Positions 48,395 through 57,899 of a DNA stretch of 64,000 nucleotides are shown one piece after another. Position 1 is the stretch's first letter; each line of letters opens with the position of its first letter. Location: contig NZ_LT835159.1 of assembly GCF_900169715.1 (NCBI RefSeq), positions 62,001-126,000 on the forward strand. Reading direction: 5' to 3'. Under the pieces are notes generated by a model. The model was not told where the DNA came from, made no database searches, and saw only the letters and a list, made by a program, of their open reading frames with translations. Source of the stretch: Kocuria massiliensis (GTDB lineage: Bacteria; Actinomycetota; Actinomycetes; Actinomycetales; Micrococcaceae). Made by a program: the position numbers and the translations under genes.

Positions 48395-48605
48395 TAGAAG
48401 TTTATATAACTTGGTGGCGTCAGGACGGAATTCTAGATGCCAAATATATATGATGTTTACTTCCAAACTGTTTATACTTCTCATATATTTTTTCGGAAGA
48501 TAATTCGGTTAAAAATGCACAAAATCATCTGCGAATCTTTCGTTAATCCGCAGTCGGGTACCTGTTTGAAAGGCGACATGACGCTAACTCAAGCGATGCA
48601 ATCTC

Positions 48606-48728
48606 CGGTCCTCAACTTGGCCCGCAACCAAGACCACCCTGGAGGAAGCTAAGACGGAGCTCGAGGAGCTTTGCACTCAGCTGGGGAAGATCTCCATGGA
48701 CATCTTCACTACGGATGGTGGCGCGTAA
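48606..48728 (+). pseudogene. 3' remnant of a WXG-type helper gene
   Basis: Reads TKTTLEEAKTELEELCTQLG then KISMDIFTTDGGA and stop. The helical, Glu-rich end resembles small WXG100-like proteins encoded just before Rhs toxins in related bacteria. The 5' part is missing. It precedes the detached Rhs N-terminal domain, so this is probably the original upstream flank of a complete toxin gene. Confidence 0.5.
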
Positions 48729-48860
48729 ATACCGCGCCCGTTCCAGCAGGGTGGGGCTGATGTGATGGGTTGGTACGAACGGTCTCGCACCAGCCCCATT
48801 TTTGCTGTTCCTATCTACTTAAAATAAAAGTTGAAATGCTAGCTTCAGGAGAAGTGTCCC

Positions 48861-49175
48861 GTGTCTGATGCCCTCAAGGGAATTGGCAGCGATGTCAAAT
48901 TCGACTTTGGCGTTGCCGAAGACGTCATCTCGGCGTTCAATAACTGTGCCCAACTGATCGATGGGCAGAAGTCTTCTCGGTCTGGTGATGTCGAGACGGG
49001 CAAGAAAGACTTCAAGGGACATTTCTCTACTCTATTTGCGGAGAATGCCAGGACCGCGGCCTTGGACGCGGACGAGCTGTGCACGCAATTGCGTCAGGTT
49101 GCGACGTCTGCCGGTGAACTGCGGGACTTGGCGAAAAAAGAGAACGAACGCTGCTGGTCGGGTGGCTTCGGTTGA
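48861..49175 (+). pseudogene. Detached N-terminal (WXG-like helical) domain of an Rhs toxin
   Basis: GTG start with AGGAG upstream; 104 residues: MSDALKGIGSDVKFDFGVAE ... 'KKDFKGHFSTLFAENARTAA' ... 'VATSAGELRDLAKKENER'. This four-helix, WXG/ESX-like domain is the usual N-terminus of actinobacterial Rhs toxins. At 49153 it is joined to the RHS core out of frame and stops after WSGGFG. The long gene at 36.6 kb lacks exactly this domain. Could still be made as a free 104-residue protein. Confidence 0.65.
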
Positions 49176-49831
49176 TGAGTCTGACGGTGGTTTGACGGTC
49201 TACTCCTACGATGAAGCGTCGCAGCTGGTGGGGTCAAAGACCTCCGGGGCCGAGCGTATGGATCGCACGTGGGTCTATGACGTGGCGGGGCGCTTGGTCC
49301 GAGAATCACGCGATGGTGTGGAATTCTCGTACACCTACGACGTGGCTTCGCAGTTGTTGTCGGTTGTGGGTTCGGATGGTTCGGAAGCGTCGTTTGTGTA
49401 TGACGGTTTGGGCCGTCGGGTTCGTGAGGTTCGTGCGGATGGTTCTGTGCGTGAGTTTGCGTGGGGTCCGACGGGGTTTGTGGAGTCTGTGGCCACCGAG
49501 GCTGCTGATGGTGGGTCGGTGTCTGCGGTGGATGTGTGGGTTGATGCGACTGGTGAGCCGCGTTGGGTGAATGGCACGGAGTTGCTGTGGGATTCGGCGT
49601 CGGTGGTGCCGGCATTGGCTGGTTTTGGCCAGCTGTCTGTGGTGGTTTCTGTTGCTGGTGTGGCTGTGGGGGATTCGTGGTCTGTTGCGGGGTGGAAGCC
49701 TGCTCGTGTGACGGAGGTTTCTGATCCGTGGTCGGTTCCGGTGGTGGGTGCTGATGTTGCTGGTTTCTTGGGCCGGGACTCTGCTGTTGGTCTGACGGCC
49801 GGTGGGGCTTTGAGTTTGGGTGGTTTGGAGT
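49153..49831 (+). repeat. 679-bp direct repeat, copy 2 (RHS core)
   Basis: Second copy of 39355-40033. The translation from SVDESDGGLTVYSYDEASQL to GGALSLGGLE is identical. Here the frame is open but has no start, and ends at 49869 (KVRGNWGSV). Confidence 0.85.
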
Positions 49832-50213
49832 TGATGGGGAAGGTGCGCGGCAACTGGGGGTCGGTGTAGCAACTGGTGGGGCTTTCAAGGGAGGTCATAC
49901 GGCCATCAAGCCATCAGGCCAGTCACTTGTTGGGGACCTAGAGTCTAAATTGAAACTAGGTTCAGTTGGTGACGGATTAGTTGGTCCATCACATAAAGCG
50001 TCATGGGGCCAAGTTGCACTCAGAAAGACATCCAATACTATGTATGATTCGATGTTCTCAGGTACGCAATCTTTCTCGAATACGAAGATGAATGTCGGAG
50101 ACTTTTCAAAGGCTAAACGAGATGGAGCTGAATCAGTGCTAAGCATGGCAATAACTGGAAATGTACCGGTCAACACAGGGCTCGGAAAGCGTGCCACTGC
50201 AGCATCGAACTAA
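49832..50213 (+). pseudogene. Displaced Rhs tip E (frameshifted from core)
   Basis: Right after the core copy, a different frame reads GVGVATGGAFKGGHTAIKPS, then 'SLVGDLESKLKLGSVGDGLVG' style text, and ends NTGLGKRATAASN at 50213. The hydrophobic pretoxin part is missing. A decayed relative lies at ~55.9-56.28 kb (shared: MIGEDFSKTQRDG versus MNVGDFSKAKRDG). Confidence 0.65.
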
Positions 50214-50231
50214 CGTAGTGAAAGGTCAATT

Positions 50232-50612
50232 GTGGGAGAAAAAAATGGCAATGTTGTAGGTAAAGTAGTTTTTTTGATAGTAGCTATATCTGGATTGATA
50301 CTTGTTATAACAACATTATTTGGAGTTCCAATAAAAAACGCTTACAATAAAAATCACTATTCTGAACAAGCGTGTAAAGTTACACATGTTGAGAAAGTGC
50401 AGACGGGGACCCCCAAGAGTGGAGGTAGCGGCAGCGTGAATATCGAGTCTAGCGATTGTGAACCCATTGAGATGATAAAAACAGTTGATGGAAAATCAAT
50501 CAACGACGTGGCTAAACAGGTCAAGCCTGGTCGCGAATACAAGTTCCAATTCGGCGATATTCAGTGGCTCAATAATCCAAAGGTAGCTCAAAAATTTGAG
50601 GAAATGCACTAG
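50232..50612 (+). CDS. Candidate immunity protein E (single-TM, two-Cys family)
   Basis: 126 residues, GTG start with AAAGGT 6 nt upstream. TM helix at about 10-31, then NKNHYSEQACKV with C48 and C76 (28 apart) around PKSGGSGSVNIESSDC, and the C-terminal 'GREYKFQFGDIQW'. Very close to gene H (56305). It starts 18 nt after tip E. Confidence 0.72.
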   Translation: MGEKNGNVVGKVVFLIVAISGLILVITTLFGVPIKNAYNKNHYSEQACKVTHVEKVQTGTPKSGGSGSVNIESSDCEPIEMIKTVDGKSINDVAKQVKPGREYKFQFGDIQWLNNPKVAQKFEEMH

Positions 50613-50784
50613 GCGACCCAATTTTCGCAGTCACTCCCACCCGTTTCTAGATGATTCTGGATAGTGGAGGCTGATCGAACACAACCTAGATGGCTTAGCA
50701 ATGTGCTACTCCAAGCGTGCGCCAAACGTTCATTATCGAGATTAGAGGAGTTGCGCTAAGCGAATCGGAGTTGGTCGCGTTACC

Positions 50785-51643
50785 AGCGTGGCGTTGATGG
50801 CTGGTTCTGGTGCGCTGCTCTCTGGCGGTGTTTCCGTCGCGTCGCAGAAGGCCACTAAAGGAAGCGTTGATTGGAAGGCTCCTGGAAAGGATGCACCAAT
50901 TGGTGGGGCTACTGGCGCCATTGGTGGCGTGGGTATGGCCGTTGCCAAGGGAGCGACTGCGGGGATGGCCTCCGGTGGAACTCAGCTTGCGAAGGCAATG
51001 GGAGTTAATGCTGGTGTTCATGGCGCTGCTGGCGGTGTAGGGTCGTCATTCCAGTATTTGGCAACCCATGGGTGGAAGATTGAGAATGGCCGAGACTTTG
51101 CGGGTAGTGTCGCGGGAGGCACGTTGACTTCAGCTGCTGGCGCGAACATTGGTCAGGCAAGTGGAAGTCCCGTGAAAAAGGTCGGACCGTCTATTAAGAA
51201 CAGTTCTGCCTTTAAGTCCATGCCTAGTAGCGTCACGAGCAAAATCGATCTAAAGACTTCTACTGGGAATGCTTCGAATGCCATTAAGACACTCGAGGAC
51301 ATGGGAGTTGGCGCTGGAGGCTCGGTTGTCTCAGATGCAATCTCGGGCAGAGAAATCAGCGGCAAGAGTGCATTAGTGTCCGCAGGAACTTCCGGTATGT
51401 CATCGAGGGTTACAGACTATACCGCTAATAAATTCGACGTAGTCGGAAATATGACCAGTCAAACGGGCGTGAACACATTGAATCAAAATGAAGGTGGGTA
51501 CTCCACATAGCCGGAACGGATTAACAAATCTTCAGGGACACAATACAAAGACTCTATATGGGTCTGCGATTTATGGCACAGGGGTTGGAACTGGAATATT
51601 TATGGCTGCTGACAAGTTACAAGAAATTGCAGGGGTAAACTAG
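50785..51643 (+). pseudogene. Displaced Rhs tip F (frameshift near end)
   Basis: Starts within the hydrophobic pretoxin part (GVALMAGSGALLSGGVSVAS equivalent) and matches the tip of the long Rhs gene over its length (HGWKIENGRDFAGSVAGGT). The frame stops at 51510; the correct end continues in another frame (TKTLYGSAIYGTGVGTGIF ... QEIAGVN) to TAG 51643, which overlaps the GTG of gene F. No core or start remains. Confidence 0.8.
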
Positions 51644-52434
51644 TGCGAGTTGCTAAACACTGCCTTGCGCTTTCTGTCTGCTTTGCGATAGCCATGTATC
51701 CATGGAGCCATCTGACTGCTCACGTGGTGTTCGTGAAAATCGGGGTTTGGTTGCTCGGAATTGCGATTGCTGTTTGTGTGATGCGCATATTTGGCCATAC
51801 CAAATATGGGTTCCTGGCCTACATTTTTGTGTTTGGGACATTGTTTGTCTACATATCACTCAACCTGCGCGTAGAAGGCGTTCCGACAAGTATCTCCTAC
51901 GCAGCTGGAATATTCGCATATATGGATGTCTACTCCCTTATTTTTGTTTCAAAAAAATCTAAAAATACCAAAATCTCTACGAGAAATGAAATTTACCAGC
52001 CCAAAAGACCAAACTTAATAATCGTAGGATTCGAAATTTCGAAACAAGGGGACGTATCGCCTGAAGCAACTCCGGTCGAGTGGAGTATTGACGTGGAATC
52101 GTATATGGATAAACGTTTCATGACAAGGGCGTCGATGAATTCCTCGAAGCATACGTTAGAATTCTACCTGTCGGAGTTGGACGCCGACTTTTTCGAAAAA
52201 GGTAAAATCGTAGAGGATTTCAGGAATCCAAAAGACGTCACATTCATAACTATTTACAGACAAAAATATCATTCGGGAACAGATTTGGAGTCATATTTTG
52301 GAGATTCTAAATCGGGCAGTCTCTCGATATACTCTCCTGAGAATGTAGATAGTATGGGAATATTATTTAAGAAAGATTCGACTGACGAATTTATGACATG
52401 GGTTTCAGAACTTTTGCAGGGAACGAACAAGTAG
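51643..52434 (+). CDS. Candidate immunity protein F (multi-TM + soluble domain)
   Basis: 263 residues, GTG overlapping the stop of tip F. Four hydrophobic segments in the first 100 residues and then a soluble domain. Aligns with gene A: Pro-Trp in the first segment (FAIAMYPWSHL versus FVPWNRL), the patch IYRQKYHSGTDL versus VYQKDHDGSDL, and the end FMTWVSEL versus FFDWVEGM. Because A and F follow the two related tips, tip and partner have diverged together. Confidence 0.72.
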   Translation: MRVAKHCLALSVCFAIAMYPWSHLTAHVVFVKIGVWLLGIAIAVCVMRIFGHTKYGFLAYIFVFGTLFVYISLNLRVEGVPTSISYAAGIFAYMDVYSLIFVSKKSKNTKISTRNEIYQPKRPNLIIVGFEISKQGDVSPEATPVEWSIDVESYMDKRFMTRASMNSSKHTLEFYLSELDADFFEKGKIVEDFRNPKDVTFITIYRQKYHSGTDLESYFGDSKSGSLSIYSPENVDSMGILFKKDSTDEFMTWVSELLQGTNK

Positions 52435-53330
52435 TTTCTGTGGCACGGGTAAAATATAAAATTCTCATTATTGCCGCCCGAAAACACTTTGCAATAAGGT
52501 CGTCACAAGTAGGGGTACCTATTGTAGATAGAGGCGTCAGTTTCTAATTAGAGGAAAGTTCCGGCTGACCGGCATTCGGAGCCGCATGACGGGGCGGTTG
52601 CAATGAGGCGGCCTCGCTTGCCCTGTCTCACATTTACAACAGCGTGGCCTGAAGGCCGAGGGATCATGCACATGCACCTTAGGTGCGGGGTTTCCTCGGT
52701 CCTGAATACTTTCCTGTTCATCAATGATGATGGTGTTAGGTGGATCTTTGACGAGGATCGACACATGATTTCCTCTTATGCTCGACCAGACTGGGTCTGC
52801 GGCGAAGCAGAATTGTTCTGGTTTGTCGTGGAAACAGGCGATTAGGCCCGGTTCTGGGAACCGTCCCGATAGGTGCTCCAGTCAGGCGCGGATGATGAGG
52901 ATTCGGTCGCCAAGGTTCGCGCAATTCTCGAGAACGTGGACTCTTGGATGGCTTCTGCCCGCAGCAGCCGTATATCGGGAATCGATCCAGTGACAGGAAG
53001 ACACGGTGGTGCACGAAGCACTGATAAGACGGCTTTACCCGCTTTGTCCACGAGCGGGGCTGGTCGGCCGATCCTGAACATACTTCGGAACGCGTCGTCG
53101 TGGCACGTGCCTCAGAAGGTAAGCGAAGGGACAACCTCTGCGACGAAAACATCTAAGTGGTGAAAGCCTTCTAGAAGCCCGGCACCCAGGAATGTGACAG
53201 TCGCCCGGCTAACCATAGAAGCCCCGTCCGATCGGAGAGGGTATTCCTGAATGCCGCCGGCTTATTGGTGCCTGTCCGAAGGCTAGTTGGCAGCCGGGTG
53301 GCCCCGGTTGAACTGTCTGGTGGTCTTACA
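52435..53330. other. Unexplained segment between modules F and G
   Basis: About 900 bp with no gene that can be supported. Part of it (52600-53160) is more GC-rich than the modules, has open frames on both strands (e.g. 52603-52845 +, ending WVCGEAELFWFVVETGD) and looks like worn coding DNA of foreign or host origin. From 53340 onward decayed RHS core text begins. Confidence 0.4.
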
Positions 53331-54490
53331 GCTTACCTAACGACGAAGCTTCGCAGTTGTTGTCGGTTGTGGTTACGAAATGGTTCTGTGCGTGGGGTCC
53401 GACGGGGTTTGTGGTGTCTGTGGCCACTGAGGATGCCGATGGGGGGTGTTGCAGGGTGGAAGCCCGCTCGTGTGACGGAGGTTTCTGATCCGTGGTCGGT
53501 TCCCGTGGTGGGTGCTGGTTGGTCGGGTATTCCGTATTCGTTTGCGGGTAATGATCCGGTGGGTGCGTTGGATCCGTTGGGGTTGTCTCCGATGTCGGCG
53601 GATGAGTTGCATGCGTATACGGAGGCGCGGAAGTCTCCGTTGGAGAAGGCCAGGGGCGCTGTATGGAATTGGGTGGGGGAGACTGGGAGTACCTAGCCCC
53701 AGGGGCCTCGATAGTTGGCGGTGGATTTTTGATGGCTACCGGGGTTGGTGGACCCATTGGAAATGGCGATGTGGTTCGGCGGATTTAATGTTGCTTCGAA
53801 GAAATTCACCACCAGAGAAGTTAACTGGAAGTCGGTTGCTGTGGATACTGGGTTGAGGGCTATGGGAGGGCCGATTCCTAAGGCGGTTGGGCTAGTAGGA
53901 AAGCAGGCTGTTTCATCTCTCACGAAGGGGACAGGTAGGGCGCTGATCTCGAAGGTGAGTGTTGGGGTGGCTGAGAAGTCTGCTTCGAAGGTGGGGCAGT
54001 TCGCCGGTAGTAGGACTGCTAGGGAAGTTGGAAAGGCTAATTCAGGCGGCATTGAGCAGGGAAATCAAATGCCCTCAATTACGACGTAGTTACAGATGAT
54101 CCAAATAGGACATATGCCGAAGGGTGCAGGCAAGACCCAATTGAAGCGGTGACAGGAAGAGTATTTAATGGTGGGCAGAAAGCAACCAAGCCATTAATCA
54201 GTAAGGTATTTTCAAAATTGGATTCAGTAAAGGAGTTTGGTGCGGAAAAGGCGGAACTGGTCTAAAAAAGCATACTGCTAATAACATGAATATCGTTACA
54301 AAAAGACTGGAAAAACTCTTGGAAATTCGTCAATAAATAGTGGACCAACATTCGGAAATACTCTATTAACTACGGAGATATTGATAAGACAACAACGCCG
54401 TCCGGTTCGTCTGCCGTGAAGTCAACCCTATCGACACACATTCCAGATAATACAAGCTATGGATTTTCAGCCAATGCTACGCATAAATAG
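53331..54490 (+). pseudogene. Displaced Rhs core + tip G, heavily decayed
   Basis: Pieces of RHS core with internal deletions (SQLLSVV, GWKPARVTEVSDPWSVPVVG, then PYSFAGNDPVGALDPLG) lead to SPMSADELHAYTEARKSP, then a frameshifted pretoxin part and a tip (53745-54089, GGFNVASKKFTTREVNWKSV). Further frameshifted text continues to TAG at about 54490. At least four frame breaks. Confidence 0.7.
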
Positions 54491-54519
54491 GGTTTATGAA
54501 AGGATCTTACAAATAAAAA

Positions 54520-54903
54520 ATGAAAAACGAAAAAAAGAATCAATTATACGGAATTACGCTACTGATAGCCATCGTCTTGGGTGCATTGATACTGGCATAT
54601 TTTACTGTTTGGCCACTAATTATTCAACAATACAATAAGAGCCATTTTGTTGAAAAGACTTGCCGCGTAGAAGAGGCTAATTATACAGACGGTGGAAGTT
54701 TTACTGGTGGTGGGGGTGGAGCCTGGTTGGAGTTAAAGACCAAAGAGTGCGGGGATATTAAGATGCGAAAAACAAATGACGGTAAATCGGTAGGAGACCT
54801 AAGGAAAATGGTTAAGAGTGGCAAGGTCTACAAATTCCAATTTGGCGACCTCAAATTACTAGGATCCAGGGACAAGGCCCAAAATGTGCAAGAGATAGAC
54901 TGA
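54520..54903 (+). CDS. Candidate immunity protein G (single-TM, two-Cys family)
   Basis: 127 residues. TM at about 10-34, then YNKSHFVEKTCRV with C48 and C77 (29 apart) around a Gly-rich loop (FTGGGGGAWLELKTKEC), and the C-terminal KVYKFQFGDLKLL shared with genes E and H. It remains fully open although its tip is badly decayed. Confidence 0.72.
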   Translation: MKNEKKNQLYGITLLIAIVLGALILAYFTVWPLIIQQYNKSHFVEKTCRVEEANYTDGGSFTGGGGGAWLELKTKECGDIKMRKTNDGKSVGDLRKMVKSGKVYKFQFGDLKLLGSRDKAQNVQEID

Positions 54904-55700
54904 TGCCCTAAAAATGCAACTATTGTCGAATTTTCGAACAGTAATGAGTTTGGTACCTTGCGTCGGTGTTGGAGACGTCAGAGCGCACTAAAAATGCAAA
55001 AAACCTTCTTCACATTGATCAATTCATGTGAATTGATCAGATGCGGTCGATGAAGTCCCATAATGAGTCTGTGAAATAAATGCAATAAAATAGCAATTTT
55101 TCAGATAGATTTATCCTACGGCGCGCGACTGCCGCGGCTGAATTGGCGCGCCGGTTATTTGAGGCAGGGAGAGAGCCCGATAGATTCCTCACGCTCGTCG
55201 AAAAATGCCATGAAAATTTTGGCCGGCTTATACTTGGATTATGACTACGAATGCTTCTGGCCAAGCGCTGACTAATGGCGAATTAATTGCATGATGTCCG
55301 GTGAATCTTGGTTAACGAACGAGCCCGAAATCAAAGGAAGGATTAGCGAATCATCTTGTAAAGTAGAGGTTCTAATCTAGGATGTGCCGATGTTGGCGGA
55401 CTAGTAACCTCTGGCGTCGATGAGGGTGGACAAGGAGTATCTAGTGCACGGCGGCAATCGGAAAGTAGGTAAAATTGAGATTAGATTCTAGACGCAGCAG
55501 GCTTACATGAATTGCTTGTCGAGTTGCAAGACGCATTAGATATCTCGTGATTAAAATAGCGGTCCTGACGTTCAACAAGTGGAAACTCTAATACGATCTA
55601 ACAGGATAGTGCCATTCGGTTGCACGAATAAATAAACGACCCAAGTTGTTGGAATATAGGTGGAGTGAATTTTCAGTGCGGCGTGTTAGGGAACCCGATT
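54904..55700. other. Decayed spacer between modules G and H
   Basis: Nearly 800 bp without an intact gene. On the plus strand 55105-55241 a frame without start reads AAAELARRLFEAGREPDRFL then TLVEKCHENFGRLILGL and stop, a protein-like fragment not recognised. The rest has frequent stops in all frames. Confidence 0.45.
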
Positions 55701-56281
55701 CTTGTGGTGGATGATTGGCTTGATGCACGGTGATGATGCCGGTTGCTGGTGTGCCTGCGGGGATGCGTGGGAAGCGATTGGTGACGAAGGGCGACTCGGT
55801 GTTGGGTTCTGGAAGTGGGGTGCGTCGGTCAAGTCGGCAGCCGGTGGTAGTGCGGAACAGAGGGGCGTCGAAGGTGGGGAACTATGTGGTTCCTGATGAG
55901 ATATATCCTTTCGGGAAGGCGCAGGGTAATTGGGTATCGGTGTGGCGACTGGTGGGGTCTTCAAAGGGGAGGGGGTAGGGCCCTAACGCCTACGACCCAG
56001 AAGACAATAGGAATGGTTGATTCTAAACTCGATTTAGGTCCCGTAAAGGGGCTCCTGGACAATCATTATCATAAAGCGTCTAGGGGGTGCCCTGAGAAAG
56101 ACAGTGAATGCGGGGATGGATTCGACATCCTCAGGTATGCGGTCGTTTTCTAATACGTATATGATTGGTGAAGACTTTTCAAAGACTCAACGAGATGGAT
56201 TCGGATCGGCGCCAATTACGCGAATCGCGGACGATTTACCGGATAATACAGAACCTGGAAAACATGCGGTCAAGGTCGTCA
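55701..56281 (+). pseudogene. Displaced Rhs tip H, heavily decayed
   Basis: Scrambled pieces resembling tip E: a segment near 55935-55960 (GVATGGVFK-like), HHKAS equivalent near 56075, and MIGEDFSKTQRDGFGSAPIT to EPGKHAVKV. Several frame breaks, no core. Followed by gene H. Confidence 0.6.
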
Positions 56282-56304
56282 ATTACAAAAATGGGAGGAT
56301 ATTC

Positions 56305-56685
56305 GTGAAAGCAAAAAGAGAGGGGGTGCTAGGATCAATAATTGTGCTTACCTTAGCTGCGCTAGGCATATTGCTTCTTGTGGCGATGCTTGTAGGGATG
56401 CCGATTAAGAACGTTTATAATAAGAGTCACTATTCTGAACAAGTGTGTAAAGTGACGAAGGTTGAAGAACACAGCGGGGGAACCCCGAAGAGCGGCGGTT
56501 CAGGTCGGGTCGACATTGAGTCGAGCAACTGCGACAAATTTGAGATGCGAAAAACCGTCGATGGAGAATCGATTAGCGATGTAGCTCAACAGGTCAAGCC
56601 AGGTCGCGAGTATAAGTTCCAATTCGGAGATATTCAGCTGACCAGCAACCCAGCGACAGCTCAGAAATTCGAAGAACTTCACTAG
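56305..56685 (+). CDS. Candidate immunity protein H (single-TM, two-Cys family)
   Basis: 126 residues from GTG 56305, with GGGAGGA 6 nt upstream; the frame is open further upstream but through decayed tip text. TM at about 10-31, YNKSHYSEQVCKV with C48 and C76 around PKSGGSGRVDIESSNC, and GREYKFQFGDIQL at the end. Very close to gene E, with several substitutions spread over the length, so an old duplication. Confidence 0.72.
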   Translation: MKAKREGVLGSIIVLTLAALGILLLVAMLVGMPIKNVYNKSHYSEQVCKVTKVEEHSGGTPKSGGSGRVDIESSNCDKFEMRKTVDGESISDVAQQVKPGREYKFQFGDIQLTSNPATAQKFEELH

Positions 56686-56699
56686 CCAACCTCATCTAC

Positions 56700-57208
56700 T
56701 TCAGTCATCCTCATTCTGCCGTCGACCTATCATAGATAGACGCTGGCCGGGCGCATGCGCAGGCCTCCTAGCCATGCTGCGTACCAGGTGCGTCGAGAAA
56801 ATTCGACTCATCGGTGGGAAAGGGGCTCGATGGAGCCGATTTGGCGGTGTCCTCGGCGGTGGGGGTGTTTCAATGGTTCTAGCCGACCCGTGAAAGACAC
56901 GCGAGGAAACTCAACCCCCGACTCTCTTATGAGAAAGTTTGGGTTGGAAGATCTAATTCTATTTATCTCTACAAAGTTTGATGCAGTTAAACGTATAACA
57001 AACTGGACCGTTAGTGAGAGTGTAGACTACGGGTGGGGCTAGGAACCTGCATAACTAGCGGCCTGGACCCAGGTGGGAACCACGATTCTGAGGTAAATTT
57101 AGCCGAAGTAGAAGAAATCGTGACGGTGTACTCCCGGGGAAGCGTAGCGGCCCAGAGCAGGAGAATATTACGGAACACACCAGAATGGCAAAAGGGTGAA
57201 GAAAAAAT
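56700..57208 (+). pseudogene. Displaced Rhs tip I, heavily decayed
   Basis: Little is left. A readable part, 'ITNWTVSESVDYGWG', matches the end of tip C (TNWVGSRGIDYGSG). The surrounding text is frameshifted. It precedes gene I, the closest relative of gene C, so the module pair C/I is recognisable on both sides. Confidence 0.55.
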
Positions 57209-57592
57209 TTGCATAAAAAACGATCCCTAAAGGGAGCCGTAGGACTATTTGTTACTGCCTGTCTGCTAATAGCGGTTATAGCATTTCCCGGAATCAATAT
57301 TGCCAGTATGATCATAAACAAATTTATCCACAATACGATTACGTGTACGATAATAGGGTCGGAGATCACTAACCAGTCCGGGGCGGGAAGTGTTTCTGCA
57401 ACTACCAGAAGTCTTCATATCAAAACGAAAGAATGTGGTTTGGTGGTCATGGGAAGGACCCACGTCGAAGGTCAGTCACTAGAGAGCCTGTCAGACTCGT
57501 TAAAGGAAAGAGTCGGAGACCAGGTGCAAATTGAGGTTGGGGCATGGAGCCTGCGTAAAGACGAAAAGTCTGGATATAGAGTTGATCTTTAG
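57209..57592 (+). CDS. Candidate immunity protein I (single-TM, two-Cys family)
   Basis: 127 residues, TTG start with AAAGGG about 9 nt before. TM at about 9-36 (VGLFVTACLLIAVIAFPGIN), then NKFIHNTITCTI with C46 and C76 (30 apart) around SGAGSVSATTRSLHIKTKEC, KECGLVVM and a C-terminal VQIEVGAWSLRKDE. The TTG could instead be a later start, but none fits the TM start better. Confidence 0.7.
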   Translation: MHKKRSLKGAVGLFVTACLLIAVIAFPGINIASMIINKFIHNTITCTIIGSEITNQSGAGSVSATTRSLHIKTKECGLVVMGRTHVEGQSLESLSDSLKERVGDQVQIEVGAWSLRKDEKSGYRVDL

Positions 57593-57785
57593 TCTCGATA
57601 GAATAATTATAAATGCACTAGGCGCTTGCAGTATCCGGAGATGTCGTTCCGAGTTTGAAGGTCTGACGGTATTGGTCAAGCGTTCTATCGGTTCGTGCAG
57701 CTTGATAGTATGATTCACTTTATGGTCTGTAATACATTTAGATTTATGTTCTTTTCCTAGTTGAATGCGGAGGTCAATTCGAGCG

Positions 57786-57890
57786 ATGGAAAATAGAAGG
57801 AGGCCGCCAAAGTTTGGGTGGAGGTTTAGGGTGCTGGAAGGCCTATTTGTGGTCATGTTTTTTGTATTCATGATCTGGTTGATCAGCTAA
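57786..57890 (+). CDS. Tiny membrane peptide I' (34 aa)
   Basis: ATG 57786 encodes MENRRRPPKFGWRFRVLEGL then FVVMFFVFMIWLIS and stop. Basic N-terminus, one TM helix; GGAGG 13 nt before ATG. Same style, end (MIWLIS versus IIWLMG) and position as peptide C' after gene C. Too short for certainty. Confidence 0.45.
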   Translation: MENRRRPPKFGWRFRVLEGLFVVMFFVFMIWLIS

Positions 57891-57899
57891 TTGGTTTTT

